Positions 48,189 through 59,157 are shown, numbered from the stretch's first letter. The stretch is 64,000 nt of DNA from an uncultured Bartonella sp. (GCA_946478665.1 CAMLCZ010000001.1:434001-498000), one strand, 5' to 3'. The notes: a model not told the origin generated them from the letters alone. Program-made: numbers and translations.

Positions 48189-49379
48189 ATGCGCATTATT
48201 GAGCAATACATCCTACGGCGCGTCTTTATGCTTTTTGCAGCTGTTCTGGTTGCATCGGTTGGAATCAGCTGGACAGTTCAAGTCTTGGCAAAGATCAATT
48301 ACTTGACGACAAGTGGCCAGACATTTCTCGCTATTTTACAATTTTCATCGTTATTTATTCCTTCAGCGATTCCTTTGGTTATTCCTTTTGCGCTGGTTAT
48401 TGCCATTGCGCAAACCTTATCCACAATGAATCAGGACTCAGAGCTCGTTGTTATTAACGCTTCTGGCGCTCCGAGAAATACGGTTTGGAAACCCATTCTT
48501 TTACTTGCTGTGCTTGCTGCAATCTTTTCGTTTTTCATTGCCAATTTTGTAACACCACAAGCGCGTCTGACAATGCGTGAAATGGTGGCAACAGCGCATG
48601 CTGATCTTATCAATGCCTTCATACAAGAAGGTAGCTTTCGCGAATTGACCACAAATCTTTATATGGAAATCGGTCAACGCAATGATGATGGTACGATTGG
48701 GCGTCTGTTTATCGCCGATCAGAGAGATCCGAATACAGATTTATTCTACTATGCGGTGGATGGTTCCGTTATCAGCAATAGTAAAGGCGATTTTCTTGTT
48801 CTGAACAATGGTGAAGTTCAACGGCGTGATAATCAAAAAGGTGATGTATCGATTATCAAATTCGGCACATATACTTTTAACCTTGGCGAGTTTACAGCTA
48901 GTGACGGGACCCCAACCATATTTCCTAAAGATAGACCCCTACTCTATTTGATGCATCCTGACGCTAATGATCCGTATTATCAACGGCGTCCATTGCAATA
49001 TACTGCAGAAATGCATCGTCGTTTTACAGAATGGCTTTATCCTATTGTCTTTGCACTTATAGCCTTGGCGGTTGCAGGCGACGCACGCTCGCATAGACAA
49101 GCGCGCATTTCTGCCTCGTTTTCTGCTATTTCACTTTCGCTTCTGGTTTATTGGCTTGGATATTTCTTCGGTGATCGTGCCGACAGTGATTTGGCTTACG
49201 TGCCTTTATTATATATTTTACCGCTCGGTATCAGTGCGTTCATTCTATTTATGTTTATAACCAATCGTAAAATGTCGCTTCCCGATAAGTTTAATGACAA
49301 ACTCAGCAATATTTCTGATTGGATAAAATCGAAATTTAAATTCCGTACACAAAGCAGTAACGATGGAGGCACGCCATGA
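48189..49379 (+). CDS. lptF: LPS export permease LptF
   Basis: 396-aa inner-membrane subunit of the LptB2FG transporter that extracts LPS and passes it to the periplasmic bridge. YjgP/YjgQ fold: helices at the N-terminus (IEQYILRRVFMLFAAVLVAS, about 50-80, 95-120), a periplasmic beta-jellyroll (about 130-260), and three C-terminal helices (HRRFTEWLYPIVFALIALAVAG). The stop overlaps lptG by ATGA. It is the first gene of the lptF-lptG-lptD-surA-pdxA-rsmA run. Confidence 0.96.
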   Translation: MRIIEQYILRRVFMLFAAVLVASVGISWTVQVLAKINYLTTSGQTFLAILQFSSLFIPSAIPLVIPFALVIAIAQTLSTMNQDSELVVINASGAPRNTVWKPILLLAVLAAIFSFFIANFVTPQARLTMREMVATAHADLINAFIQEGSFRELTTNLYMEIGQRNDDGTIGRLFIADQRDPNTDLFYYAVDGSVISNSKGDFLVLNNGEVQRRDNQKGDVSIIKFGTYTFNLGEFTASDGTPTIFPKDRPLLYLMHPDANDPYYQRRPLQYTAEMHRRFTEWLYPIVFALIALAVAGDARSHRQARISASFSAISLSLLVYWLGYFFGDRADSDLAYVPLLYILPLGISAFILFMFITNRKMSLPDKFNDKLSNISDWIKSKFKFRTQSSNDGGTP

Positions 49380-50467
49380 TTGGTTGGACTCTCGGACGTT
49401 ACTTCTTTATGCGGTACGTAAAGATTACTGCATATTTTCTATTGGGTATATTTGTCCTCGCTCTTTTGATGGACTTTACGGAAAATGCTGGACGGCTTGC
49501 AGGTCTTCCGGGATATTCTGCTTTGGGTGCCCTTACAATGTCGGCGCTTCGTATACCCTTTATTATGCAGCAGCTTTTTCCATTTGTAGCCCTATTTTCA
49601 GCAATGGCGACATTGATTTCGCTCAATCGTAAAATGGAATTGGTGATTGCACGTTCCATTGGCGTATCGGCGTGGCAATTTCTTATGCCAGCCTGTCTCG
49701 GTGCTTTCTTATTCGGTGTTATTGCTGTCGTTATCGTTAACCCGCTTGCCGCATGGGGAACCAGCCAATCAGAACAATTACTAGCCAATTGGAAAGGCGA
49801 TGATGCCCAAACGCCGGTAAATAGCAATCGTATTCCTTGGCTCACCCAAAAAACCGATGCTGGTGTTACTACAATTGGTGCAAAAGCTGTTGCCGATAAG
49901 GGACTTACGCTTATCGATGCGACCTTCGTTGAATATAATTCAGACGGAACAGTAAATGATTGGCTTAATACCAGTCAGGCAAAATTGACAAATGGTGCAT
50001 GGGTTCTGACAAATGGAACACGGTACAAAGCCGGTCATGAGCCACAAAAATTTGAGGGACTTAAAGTAGCCACCCATTTGCGTCCAGAATTTGTGGAAGA
50101 TCGTCTTGCTGATCCAGCGACGATTCCTTTCTATGAATTACCACATAAAATTGAAATAGCGCGTTCTTTTGGCTATTCTGCCAATGTTTTTGACATGCAA
50201 TTACAATCTTTAATTGCATTACCGGCGTTATTAATTGCAATGACATTGATTGCGGCAACGGTTACTTTAAAATTTGTGCGATTTGGACAGTCTGGAATGC
50301 TGATTCTGGGTGGCATCATTGCTGGGTTCGTGCTTTATGTAGTTTCGGTTCTTGTGCAAGCTTTCGGTAAGGTGGGGTATGTTCCACCTGCTGTGGCAGC
50401 TTGGGTGCCGGTTGTTATAGCTTTATTTTTTGGTATCTCCTTTTTGTTGCATAAAGAGGATGGCTAG
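49376..50467 (+). CDS. lptG: LPS export permease LptG
   Basis: 363-aa partner of LptF with the same fold: N-terminal GRYFFMRYVKITAYFLLGIF, the MSALRIPFIMQQLFPFVALFSAM coupling-helix region, a periplasmic jellyroll, and three C-terminal helices (SLIALPALLIAMTLIAA). It overlaps lptF by 4 nt, and its TAG stop directly abuts the GTG start of lptD. Membrane and periplasmic parts work with LptD at the other end of the LPS pathway. Confidence 0.96.
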   Translation: MIGWTLGRYFFMRYVKITAYFLLGIFVLALLMDFTENAGRLAGLPGYSALGALTMSALRIPFIMQQLFPFVALFSAMATLISLNRKMELVIARSIGVSAWQFLMPACLGAFLFGVIAVVIVNPLAAWGTSQSEQLLANWKGDDAQTPVNSNRIPWLTQKTDAGVTTIGAKAVADKGLTLIDATFVEYNSDGTVNDWLNTSQAKLTNGAWVLTNGTRYKAGHEPQKFEGLKVATHLRPEFVEDRLADPATIPFYELPHKIEIARSFGYSANVFDMQLQSLIALPALLIAMTLIAATVTLKFVRFGQSGMLILGGIIAGFVLYVVSVLVQAFGKVGYVPPAVAAWVPVVIALFFGISFLLHKEDG

Positions 50468-52852
50468 GTGAAACGATTGAATAGTGGAATAACAATTTCA
50501 AAAAGCCTAAAGGCATTGGCAATCACAACCGCATTGGGGTGTGTGATGAGCTTGGGTGCAACAAATTTTGTCTACGCACAAGATTTTGGCGCGCTCTCAG
50601 CAACACACAAAACAGATCCTAATGCGCGGATGTTGTTGTCTGCCGATGAGCTAGTTTATGACCGTGATGCCAATACCGTCACAGCACAAGGCAATGTCAG
50701 AATCGAGTATGACGGTAACCGAATCGTTGCACGTAAAGTAACATACAACCAGAAAACTGGTCGCGTTATGGCGGAAGGTGAAGTAGAAGTTGTTCAACCG
50801 GACGGCAGCAAACTTTATGCAGACCAGATCGATATGACAGACGATTTGGGCGAAGGATTTGTTAATTCCTTGCGGGCTGAAACGCCTGACAATACACGTT
50901 TTGCAGCTGAAAGTGCTGAGCGCAGTGGTGGGCAAATGACGGTGTTCAATCGTGGTGCCTATACTGCTTGTGAACCCTGCTACTCTAAACCAGATCATGA
51001 TGTTTTATGGCAGATAAAAGCCAAAAAGATTATTTGGAATGGTTCAACCAAAACTATGCGTTTTGAAGATAGCCATTTTGAATTTTTCGGTATGCCGATT
51101 GCATGGTTTCCAGTATTTGAAATGCCAGACCCTACAGTTAAACGCAAAACTGGTGTGTTAGCGCCGAGCTTTATGTATAATAAGGACCTAGGCTTTGGAA
51201 TACGCAATTCTTATTTTTGGAATTTAGCACCAAATTACGATTTTACCCTTTCAGCGACTGGCTATACCAATCAAGGGCTTTTGACAGAAGGCGAATGGCG
51301 TCATCGCTTGGAAACTGGAACGTATAATATCCGGTTTGCCCATATATATCAGGCTAATCCAGATGATTTTGATGCCGGCTCAATCGATAGGCTGAATGAC
51401 AACCGTTACATGGTTGCCACAAAAGGTGATTTCCGGATCAATTCAAATTGGACCTATGGTTGGAATATATTAGCCCAATCGGACAGAAATTTCAGCCGTA
51501 CTTACAATTTGGAAGGTTATAAGGACGACGTTTTCCGCTCACAAGTCTATCTGAATGGTCTAGCTGGCAGAAATTATTTTGATATGCGCTTCTATCATTT
51601 TGAAGTGCAGGACTCGATGACGAAAGACAATCCGAGTGAACGTTATACCCGTCAGCCTTGGGTATTACCGCGTATTGAATATTCTTTCACACCGGACGAG
51701 TCGGTTTATGGCGGCGAATTTACCTTCCATACTAATATGCAAACCATATATCGCGACCGCGCAGATTTTGCCTTTGCTGATTGGCAAGGAAAACCACTCG
51801 ATACTGCCCGTCTCGCTGGTATGTCAGGCACCAATTTCCGCTTAACATCAGATGTAGAGTGGAAGAGAAGTGTTATAACGCAAGGCGGTTTGGTTATAAC
51901 ACCAATTCTTGCTTTGCGGGGCGATGGTATTGGCACTGATGCAAATGGAAGCTATGGCGGATATACATCAGAAGGCACCTATCGTAATGTTGATATCGAA
52001 TCTGGTGCATTCCGCGGCATGGCGACTGCTGGGTTAGAGTTGCGTTATCCACTATTGTTTACTGTAGGTAATACAACACATATACTTGAGCCTACGGCAC
52101 AAATATTCGTGCGCAATAATGAGCAATATACTGGCCGCCTACCAAATGAAGACGCACAAAGCTTTGTATTTGATGCAACAACATTATTTGAGCGTGACAA
52201 GTTTTCAGGTTATGATCGCCTAGAGGGTGGCACCCGTTCCAATGTCGGTTTACGGTATTCCGGAAATTTGAATAATGGTTGGTCACTATATGGATTGGTT
52301 GGCCAATCGTTCCAACTATTTGGCAAAAATTCGTATAATGCAAAAGATTTCGTAAGCGTTGGAGCCGATTCTGGCCTTGAAAGTGCACGGTCTGATTATG
52401 TTGCCATGTTTGGTGCAAGTGACGAAAACGGTTTTGCAATGGCTTCACGTGGACGCTTTGATGAAGAAACAGGTTCAATCCGGCGTGGAGAATTGGAAGT
52501 TTCGAAGAATTGGTCTCGCGTTTGGGCTTCATCACAATATGCCTATATTCAAAGCCAACCAGATTATGGTTATAAACAAGATCGTCAGGAAGTTTCCTTC
52601 CAATCTGGTTACAAGTTTACAGATCACTGGTCTATTAACACAAATACAAGTTATGACCTGGTTTCAGACACACTCGTTAAAATCGGCGGTAATTTGAATT
52701 ATCTTGATGAATGTTTTGGTTTGAATCTCGGCTATCAGCAAACAAGAAATCCATGGGAAAATGAACCATCGCACACTTTTGGGTTTATGCTCTCATTCCG
52801 TACAGTAGCTGATATCGGAAATGGCGATATAGGTGGTGCTCTCAAGAAATAA
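50468..52852 (+). CDS. lptD: LPS-assembly protein LptD (GTG start)
   Basis: 794-aa outer-membrane beta-barrel that inserts LPS into the outer leaflet. A signal peptide (residues 1-38, ending VYAQ) precedes the LptA/OstA-like jellyroll (ADELVYDRDANTVTAQGNVRIEY, GRVMAEGEVEV) at about 57-190, then the barrel domain from about 300 to the end. Cysteines in YTACEPCYSKP near residue 160 and one near the C-terminus (LDECFGLNLGY) can pair in a disulfide, as in E. coli LptD. GTG is used as start, right after the lptG TAG, with AGAGGATGG upstream. Confidence 0.96.
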   Translation: MKRLNSGITISKSLKALAITTALGCVMSLGATNFVYAQDFGALSATHKTDPNARMLLSADELVYDRDANTVTAQGNVRIEYDGNRIVARKVTYNQKTGRVMAEGEVEVVQPDGSKLYADQIDMTDDLGEGFVNSLRAETPDNTRFAAESAERSGGQMTVFNRGAYTACEPCYSKPDHDVLWQIKAKKIIWNGSTKTMRFEDSHFEFFGMPIAWFPVFEMPDPTVKRKTGVLAPSFMYNKDLGFGIRNSYFWNLAPNYDFTLSATGYTNQGLLTEGEWRHRLETGTYNIRFAHIYQANPDDFDAGSIDRLNDNRYMVATKGDFRINSNWTYGWNILAQSDRNFSRTYNLEGYKDDVFRSQVYLNGLAGRNYFDMRFYHFEVQDSMTKDNPSERYTRQPWVLPRIEYSFTPDESVYGGEFTFHTNMQTIYRDRADFAFADWQGKPLDTARLAGMSGTNFRLTSDVEWKRSVITQGGLVITPILALRGDGIGTDANGSYGGYTSEGTYRNVDIESGAFRGMATAGLELRYPLLFTVGNTTHILEPTAQIFVRNNEQYTGRLPNEDAQSFVFDATTLFERDKFSGYDRLEGGTRSNVGLRYSGNLNNGWSLYGLVGQSFQLFGKNSYNAKDFVSVGADSGLESARSDYVAMFGASDENGFAMASRGRFDEETGSIRRGELEVSKNWSRVWASSQYAYIQSQPDYGYKQDRQEVSFQSGYKFTDHWSINTNTSYDLVSDTLVKIGGNLNYLDECFGLNLGYQQTRNPWENEPSHTFGFMLSFRTVADIGNGDIGGALKK

Positions 52853-52955
52853 GTCTTGAGATTGGTGGGCATTGAGTTCGATTATTATAGTGAAGATTTA
52901 AATGGTTATAATTAACCGCCTGATTTAGTGGACAGATAAGCAGAAACGAAACACA

Positions 52956-53933
52956 ATGAAGAAAATAAAATACAGCACACTGGCTTTTATATTTGCTACA
53001 TCAATATGTGTAGCAGGCATGTCTTCACAGGCGTTTTCAGCGTCACATAAATCTGCCCCACAAAATGTCCAAGCCGGACAGACGACGGTTGCGGTCATTG
53101 TCAATGGCAATGCAATCACCAATTATGACATTCAAAGGCGTGCAGCATTTTTGAAGTTGCAACGCCGTCAAGGAAACCTGCCAGCTCTCGCCAAAAGCGA
53201 ATTGATCGAAGAGATGCTGAAGCGCGTCGAGATGAAGAAGCGCAATATCAATGTTTCTGATGAAGAAGTGAACAAGGCATTTTCGGGTTTTGCAGAACGT
53301 AACCATATGACGGTAGCACAACTGACGCAAATGTTTGCACAAACTGGTGTTACTGCCGATCACTTTAAAGATTATATCAGAACCCAGATGGGTTGGGGGC
53401 GTCTCGTTAGCGCACGCTATCGCGCTGAAGGTGGCATTATAACAGAACAAGAAGCTGTACAACGCATGATAAAAAATGGCGGTGTTAAGCCTACTGCTAA
53501 TGAATACGAGCTTCAACAGGTCATATTTGTTGTGCCAGCTGATCGGCGTTCAGCTATTCTCGGAAAAAGAAAGCAGGATGCCGAGCTTTTCCGCGCAAAA
53601 TTTGCTGGTTGCGATAATTTAAAACAACAAGCAACAACTATGCTAGACGTGACTGTAAGAAATCTTGGTCGTGTGCTTGAACCACAGCTTCCTGAAGAAT
53701 GGGAAAAGGCGGTCAAAGCTACACCAGTTGGTCGCATGACTCCACCACAAGAAACACCAAGAGGTGTTGAAGCCTTGGCCATTTGTGGTATTAAAAAAGT
53801 GTCTGATGATAAGGTTGCACAGCTTGTCTTTACCGTTCAAGATAATGAAAAGTCCGGTGATAAAAAAGCGGAAGATCTGAGTGCAAAGTACCTCAAGGAA
53901 TTGCGGGAAAAAGCTCGCATTCAAAATCCTTGA
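52956..53933 (+). CDS. Periplasmic SurA-like chaperone
   Basis: 325-aa exported SurA_N-type folding factor. Signal peptide of about 29 residues (ends AFSA), then the N-terminal chaperone domain (VAVIVNGNAITNYDIQRRAAFLK, about residues 46-70; GVTADHFKDYIRTQMGW, about 130-146). The C-terminal half is shorter than in E. coli SurA (428 aa) and has at most one divergent parvulin-like region (YELQQVIFVVPADRR, VRNLGRVLEPQLPEEW). Position between lptD and pdxA matches surA in E. coli, so a role in folding LptD and other porins is likely. The stop overlaps pdxA by one base. Confidence 0.9.
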   Translation: MKKIKYSTLAFIFATSICVAGMSSQAFSASHKSAPQNVQAGQTTVAVIVNGNAITNYDIQRRAAFLKLQRRQGNLPALAKSELIEEMLKRVEMKKRNINVSDEEVNKAFSGFAERNHMTVAQLTQMFAQTGVTADHFKDYIRTQMGWGRLVSARYRAEGGIITEQEAVQRMIKNGGVKPTANEYELQQVIFVVPADRRSAILGKRKQDAELFRAKFAGCDNLKQQATTMLDVTVRNLGRVLEPQLPEEWEKAVKATPVGRMTPPQETPRGVEALAICGIKKVSDDKVAQLVFTVQDNEKSGDKKAEDLSAKYLKELREKARIQNP

Positions 53934-54940
53934 TGTTACCACTTGTTGTTAGCAGTGGTGACCCTGCCGGAATAGGATTAGAAATAGCTTTAAAGGCTTG
54001 GTTGCTAAGGCAGTCAGATGCGATACCGCCTTTTTTTATTCTTTCTGATGCGGATGTAATAAGAAGTCGCATAGCTTTATTGGGGTATGATGTAACAACA
54101 AAAGTCGTAGATCTCGATCGCGTTTGTGAGAAATTCGATGATGTTTTGCCGATCGTGGAACTTGAAAATAGACAAGTTGCTGATGTTGGCCGCCCCTCAC
54201 CCCAAAATGCATCAGGCATTGTGGAAGCAATAGAGCGTGGTGTTAATTTCATTCACGATGGATTGGCAAGTGGTCTTGTAACTTGTCCAATTGCAAAAGC
54301 TGTTCTTTATGAAGCTGGTTTCAAATTTCCCGGACATACCGAATTTTTGGCCGATCTTGCTATGCAATTGACTGGAGAATCTTGTCAACCTGTCATGATG
54401 CTTGCTGGACCAGAATTAAGAACTGTACCTATTACCGTTCATATTGCCATTCAAAAGGTTCCTCAGACTTTAACAACTGAGCTAATTGTGCAAACAGCAT
54501 TAATTACCGCAAATGATCTGCATAAAAGATTTGGGATAGATAATCCGAAATTAGCAGTAGCGGGACTTAATCCTCATGCTGGGGAAAATGGTGCTATGGG
54601 GCTTGAAGAACAGACTATTATCATGCCCGCTATTGATATTTTACGCAAACACGGAATTACAATAACTGATCCGCTGCCATCTGATACGATGTTTAATGAA
54701 AGAGCGCGAAAAAATTACGATGCAGCACTGTGTATGTATCATGACCAGGCGTTAATACCTGTTAAAACAATTGGCTTTGATGACACAGTTAATGTAACAT
54801 TGGGGCTACCTTTTATCCGTACATCACCAGATCATGGTACTGCATTCAATATTGCAGGCAAAGGAATAGCATCGCCAGATAGTTTCATTGCGGCATTGAA
54901 AATGGCAAGTGAGCTTGCGAAAAATAGTTGCAAACAATGA
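53933..54940 (+). CDS. pdxA: 4-hydroxythreonine-4-phosphate dehydrogenase
   Basis: 335-aa enzyme of the DXP-dependent vitamin B6 pathway. The N-terminus [19 protein letters not shown] and three metal-binding histidines are present: [20 protein letters not shown] and [11 protein letters not shown]. The ATG at 53933 overlaps the SurA stop (TGATG) and is preferred to the TTG one codon upstream. It overlaps rsmA by ATGA. Order surA-pdxA-rsmA is widely conserved. Confidence 0.97.
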   Translation: MLPLVVSSGDPAGIGLEIALKAWLLRQSDAIPPFFILSDADVIRSRIALLGYDVTTKVVDLDRVCEKFDDVLPIVELENRQVADVGRPSPQNASGIVEAIERGVNFIHDGLASGLVTCPIAKAVLYEAGFKFPGHTEFLADLAMQLTGESCQPVMMLAGPELRTVPITVHIAIQKVPQTLTTELIVQTALITANDLHKRFGIDNPKLAVAGLNPHAGENGAMGLEEQTIIMPAIDILRKHGITITDPLPSDTMFNERARKNYDAALCMYHDQALIPVKTIGFDDTVNVTLGLPFIRTSPDHGTAFNIAGKGIASPDSFIAALKMASELAKNSCKQ

Positions 54941-55770
54941 GTATTGATACACTTCCACCGTTACGGCAGGTTATAGAAAAATATGATCTGCAGGCAAAAA
55001 AGTCTCTCGGTCAAAACTTTCTTTTTGATCTTAATTTGACAACAAAAATTGCACGGCAAGCAGGCGACTTGGAAGGCAAATCAGTATTGGAAATTGGTCC
55101 CGGCCCTGGTGGCCTTACGAGGGCTTTGTTGGCATTGGGGGCAAATGTAACCGCTATTGAGCGAGATACACGTTGTCTACCGGCGTTGAATGAAATTGCT
55201 GAAGTCTATCCAAATAAATTGAATATCATTTGTGGCGATGCACTTGAGCAGGATTTTACCAAACTATTTGCCAGTAATGAAAAACCGCATATTGTTGCCA
55301 ATTTACCTTATAATGTTGGCACGCAGATTTTGATAAACTGGCTATTGGTCGAACCATGGCCACCATTTTATCAATCCATGACATTGATGTTTCAACGCGA
55401 AGTCGCAGAGCGTATTACGGCAAAACCCTCAACACCACATTATGGGCGGCTGGGTGTGCTAACAAATTGGAGATGCAAGTCTGCCATTGCATTTGATGTC
55501 CCACGACAGGCATTCACACCGCCACCAAAGATTACCTCTTCTGTGGTACACCTCGTGCCTTATGATAATCCAATCCCCTGCTCTGCCAAGGCTTTGGAGA
55601 CAGTGACAAAGGCAGCATTTGGCCAACGGCGTAAAATGTTGCGCCAAAGTCTTAAACCGCTTGGTGGCGAAGATCTTTTGCAAAAAGCTGCGATAGATGG
55701 AACACGACGAGCCGAAACGCTAAGCATTGAAGAGTTTATCGCTTTGGCTCGCGCGCTTTCAAATCAGTAA
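54937..55770 (+). CDS. rsmA: 16S rRNA (adenine1518/1519-N6) dimethyltransferase
   Basis: 277-aa KsgA/RsmA methyltransferase that dimethylates two adenines at the 3' end of 16S rRNA in late 30S assembly. SAM site: [11 protein letters not shown] (residues 24-34), [16 protein letters not shown] (about 50-65), catalytic [12 protein letters not shown] (about 115-126). The ATG at 54937 overlaps the pdxA stop by 4 nt; a TTG nine bases upstream is less likely. It converges on gmk with an 81-nt gap holding no clear terminator. Confidence 0.98.
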   Translation: MSIDTLPPLRQVIEKYDLQAKKSLGQNFLFDLNLTTKIARQAGDLEGKSVLEIGPGPGGLTRALLALGANVTAIERDTRCLPALNEIAEVYPNKLNIICGDALEQDFTKLFASNEKPHIVANLPYNVGTQILINWLLVEPWPPFYQSMTLMFQREVAERITAKPSTPHYGRLGVLTNWRCKSAIAFDVPRQAFTPPPKITSSVVHLVPYDNPIPCSAKALETVTKAAFGQRRKMLRQSLKPLGGEDLLQKAAIDGTRRAETLSIEEFIALARALSNQ

Positions 55771-55851
55771 AACACCTGATCTGGGCTAACGAATATATTT
55801 TCAAATCTATAAATTGCTATGAAAACTGGATCTATTGATCTGCCGATAAAG

Positions 55852-56520
55852 TTAGTCCAATTTTTCACTTAATAGCCCGTCCACAAATGAGTCGAGATAG
55901 AGACAACGTTTGCGCTTTATCGTTTCAGCGAGGTGAATAGCTTTGATTGTTGCAAATGAGCGATTGAGATCCTCATTGACCAAAACATAATCATAAGATT
56001 GCCACTGCTTGATTTCACCACGAGCATTATCAAGCCTTAGATCAATCACCTCTTTGCTGTCTTCGGCACGGCGATTTAATCGTGATTTTAATTCTTTCAT
56101 CGATGGGGGAAGAATAAAAATCGACACGACATCATTGGGCATTTTTTGTTGTAGTTGTTTGGCACCCTGATAGTCGATATCAAACAACATATCGCGACCA
56201 GATGCCAAAGCTGTGTCCACTGTTTCGCGCAATGTACCATAATAATTGCCGTGAACTTCCGCCCATTCTATCAACTCGTCATTATCGCGCTTACGTTCAA
56301 AATCTTTTTTCGAGATAAAATGATAATGTACACCATCAACCTCACTCGGGCGACGTTGACGAGTTGTTACACTAATAGATAGGCCAAGCTCACCATCTTC
56401 CAAAAGCAATCTTGATAGGGTTGTTTTGCCTGCACCAGAAGGAGACGACAATACTAGCAACACGCCGCGCCTTGGTTCTAGTATTTTTGTATTAAGCTCA
56501 TGTGGCGATGCACTTGTCAT
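55852..56520 (-). CDS. gmk: Guanylate kinase
   Basis: 222-aa enzyme phosphorylating GMP to GDP. P-loop [20 protein letters not shown] (about residues 20-39), GMP-binding [19 protein letters not shown], and [11 protein letters not shown] are all present. The ATG at 56520 has AGAGGA 9 nt upstream and gives a normal length; an in-frame TTG at 56589, overlapping yicC, would add 23 residues. It is the last gene of the fab-mltG-yicC-gmk run. Confidence 0.97.
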   Translation of the reverse strand: MTSASPHELNTKILEPRRGVLLVLSSPSGAGKTTLSRLLLEDGELGLSISVTTRQRRPSEVDGVHYHFISKKDFERKRDNDELIEWAEVHGNYYGTLRETVDTALASGRDMLFDIDYQGAKQLQQKMPNDVVSIFILPPSMKELKSRLNRRAEDSKEVIDLRLDNARGEIKQWQSYDYVLVNEDLNRSFATIKAIHLAETIKRKRCLYLDSFVDGLLSEKLD

Positions 56521-56581
56521 ATGTCTTTGTCCTCTGGATAATCTCTTAACAATCGGATTGATTTTAGCGTTAAGCAAACCA

Positions 56582-57463
56582 TCATTCAATATTTTGTATC
56601 TGTTCCCGTAATTGGTCGATCACTGTTTTCAATCCCAAACCAACTTCCGTTAAAGATGTGGTATGCGCCTTTGAACATAATGTATTCGCTTCTCGATTGA
56701 ATTCTTGTGCCAGAAAATCCAAACGCCTGCCAATAGGTTGTTCGGATGAAATCAAGCTACGGGCAGCTTTAATGTGACCATCAAGCCGATCTAGTTCTTC
56801 CTGAACGTCAACTTTTGTTGCAATAAAAGCGGCTTCTATATGCAAACGCTGTGGGTCAAGTGGTACATTGGTTTCCAACAAAGCTTCCACCGTCGTCTTC
56901 AGTCGCTCCCGAATAGCATCAAGTGATCTTGCAGGATCATTGCGCGCTTTCTTTACAAGTATTTCCAACTGGTTGATTTGTTCCGTTAAGATTTGTTCAA
57001 GACTGTTGCCTTCTGCTTTGCGTGAAGCAACCAATTCTAACAAAATACGCTCAAAACCCATATTGATGGCGTTTCTACATTCATCATTGAGAGTATCAAG
57101 ACAATTTTCGCTATCGTGTTCTATCACACCCTTGATTGCTAAGAGCTCCGCCAATGACGATTTGGCGATATTGTATTCTTTTTCCAGTTCGGCTGATAGA
57201 TTAATCAAATATGAAATATATTCGCGATTAACGACCGGAATATTGGAAGCTTTTGGCGAGGTTATTGTTAGCGAAAATGTAATGCTACCACGCGCGAAAA
57301 CGGCTGCAGCTTTCTTTTTCAATTCATTTTCAAAGACATCTAACAATGTCGTTGAACGAAACTTGACGTCAAGCCCCTTACCATTGACTGAACGTGCTTC
57401 CCAAGTAACATTAAGATCACCAATTTTGGTGTCTACTCGGGCAAAACCTGTCATACTTTGCAA
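56582..57463 (-). CDS. yicC: YicC family endoribonuclease (probable TTG start)
   Basis: 293-aa member of the YicC family (YicC_N and DUF1732 domains), linked to RNA turnover and stationary-phase survival. Visible: [10 protein letters not shown] at the start, [16 protein letters not shown], and the C-terminal [21 protein letters not shown], which carries the conserved acidic and Arg residues. The proposed start is TTG 57463, giving MQSMTGFAR as in relatives, with AAGGAG 9 nt upstream; the ATG at 57454 is 18 nt from that site, too far. gmk begins 61 nt after its stop. Confidence 0.94.
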   Translation of the reverse strand: MQSMTGFARVDTKIGDLNVTWEARSVNGKGLDVKFRSTTLLDVFENELKKKAAAVFARGSITFSLTITSPKASNIPVVNREYISYLINLSAELEKEYNIAKSSLAELLAIKGVIEHDSENCLDTLNDECRNAINMGFERILLELVASRKAEGNSLEQILTEQINQLEILVKKARNDPARSLDAIRERLKTTVEALLETNVPLDPQRLHIEAAFIATKVDVQEELDRLDGHIKAARSLISSEQPIGRRLDFLAQEFNREANTLCSKAHTTSLTEVGLGLKTVIDQLREQIQNIE

Positions 57464-57955
57464 TATTATAAACTCCTTATGTCCACCCGATACCCCCATG
57501 ATCGAATTTTGTTATACATTGATATTAGTGGTCCTTATAGTGGCGGTTTTATTGCTTGTTTTGCATTAATTAAAAAGAGCTTATTTGAAAACACACGAAA
57601 GATTTATTGGTTAAACTATGAAAGAGTTTTGCAAGTTTTCATTGAGCATCAAAAACACTAACGTTACAGGTCGAAAAATATCTACATGGTCCTCAAGCGG
57701 CTTGTTTTCGGAAAAATTATATGTCGCCAACTTTTTAAGTTGATTTCAAATCAATTTGATTTCAGACTTTCCTAATGATCCTGTCGTCGCCATAAATGCA
57801 GCGATTGTAAGATTATCCGCCTAAATGCCCCGAAGGTGCAGATTAAAGCGGTCCAAATCAGATAGTAATATATTATTTTCCATAATTTATTTTAGCAGAA
57901 TGGTCGTGTTCCGCCTCTAAGGCGATGACATCAGTCACCTGAAGATATTCTGGGT
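57464..57955. other. Gap between mltG and yicC
   Basis: 492 AT-rich noncoding bases. In related genomes mltG and yicC are adjacent, so the gap may have expanded or contain a yicC promoter. No repeat, hairpin or coding frame was convincing. Confidence 0.45.
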
Positions 57956-59062
57956 TTAATTATCGTTCTGCAATGCACGCCACTTCCGAACATTTGCATT
58001 ATGTTCATCCAATGACTTTGCAAATACATGACCACCCGTCCCGTCAGCGACGAAATAAAGAGCATCTGTTTTTGGTGGATTTGCCACTGCCTCAAGTGCA
58101 TCACGGCCAGGATTTGCGATTGGTGTCGGTGGTAAACCATTTATTCTATAGGTATTATATGGCGTTTCTTGATCGAGATCAGAGCGATATATCGGTCTAT
58201 CCGATGGTTTACCGGCACCACCAAAAATCCCATAAATAACGGTAGGATCCGACTGCAAGCGCATATGTTTTATCAACCGATTACAGAATACCGCAGCAAC
58301 TTGAGGACGTTCTGATGCAATACCAGTTTCTTTTTCAACGATTGATGCCAAAGTAACAAATTCATTGATTGTCTTTATCGGTAGATCGGGTGAACGCTTT
58401 GCCCAAATTTCAGAAACGAGTTTATCCTGCCCATCGCGCAATCGTTTAACTATCTGTGCCCGCGTTGTACCGCGCGTGAAACTCACGGTATTTGTCATTA
58501 AACTGCCTTCAGGCGGTAATTGTTGTGGCAAATCACCAATCAAAACTTCATTGGCAGCTAAACGATCAAAAATTTGCTTAACCGTAAGACCTTCAGGAAC
58601 TGTAAATGTATATTCGATAGATTTACCAGCCACCAGAATATCCATAATGGCGCTCATTGAGGCGTGTGCAGGTATTGCATATTCCCCTGCTTTTAACAGT
58701 TTTGCCTTGTCCTGATATCCAACACCATAAACAAAAACGTCGGCAGATCGGATTATGCCCTGTTTTTCCAATAAAGCAGCAATCTCTCTAATGCCGGTTC
58801 CAGGTTGAATTAAAATAACCTGCTGTTCTTCCAATGGTCCAGCGGCAAAAAACATATTTTTTCCGATATAAATCGGAATAGTGATGGCAAGGATTATAAC
58901 AATCACAAGCATCAAAAAGAAATTGCCTAATATAACAAACGGGTTGCGTGCTATGTGAGAGCGTTTTGATTTATCGTCTAGTTCACTCTCATCATTTTCT
59001 TGCGGTAGAGGCAAATGAGAAACATCTTGGTCAGATTGTATCTTTCTTTCCTCATCAGACAT
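57956..59062 (-). CDS. mltG: Endolytic murein transglycosylase MltG
   Basis: 368-aa single-pass inner-membrane enzyme that cuts nascent glycan strands and sets their length. An acidic cytoplasmic N-terminus (about 1-40) precedes one transmembrane helix (FFLMLVIVIILAITIPIYIG, about 48-67). A LysM-like region (IREIAALLEKQGII) and the YceG catalytic domain follow, with the catalytic Glu in VTLASIVEKETGI and the conserved SDPTVIYGIFG and YNTYRINGLPPTPIANPG. It follows fabF by 95 nt. Confidence 0.96.
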   Translation of the reverse strand: MSDEERKIQSDQDVSHLPLPQENDESELDDKSKRSHIARNPFVILGNFFLMLVIVIILAITIPIYIGKNMFFAAGPLEEQQVILIQPGTGIREIAALLEKQGIIRSADVFVYGVGYQDKAKLLKAGEYAIPAHASMSAIMDILVAGKSIEYTFTVPEGLTVKQIFDRLAANEVLIGDLPQQLPPEGSLMTNTVSFTRGTTRAQIVKRLRDGQDKLVSEIWAKRSPDLPIKTINEFVTLASIVEKETGIASERPQVAAVFCNRLIKHMRLQSDPTVIYGIFGGAGKPSDRPIYRSDLDQETPYNTYRINGLPPTPIANPGRDALEAVANPPKTDALYFVADGTGGHVFAKSLDEHNANVRKWRALQNDN

Positions 59063-59157
59063 AAGCGCATACCCTAATATTCATGAAAAACACGCACCGC
59101 TTCCATGATTTTATTCAGAGAATAAGACAAAATAGAGAGACGTTACAAGTCTAAATA

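Noticed and set aside
56868-57569. 233-codon rightward open frame
   Set aside because: Antisense to yicC, which has clear family motifs; composition is that of a shadow frame.
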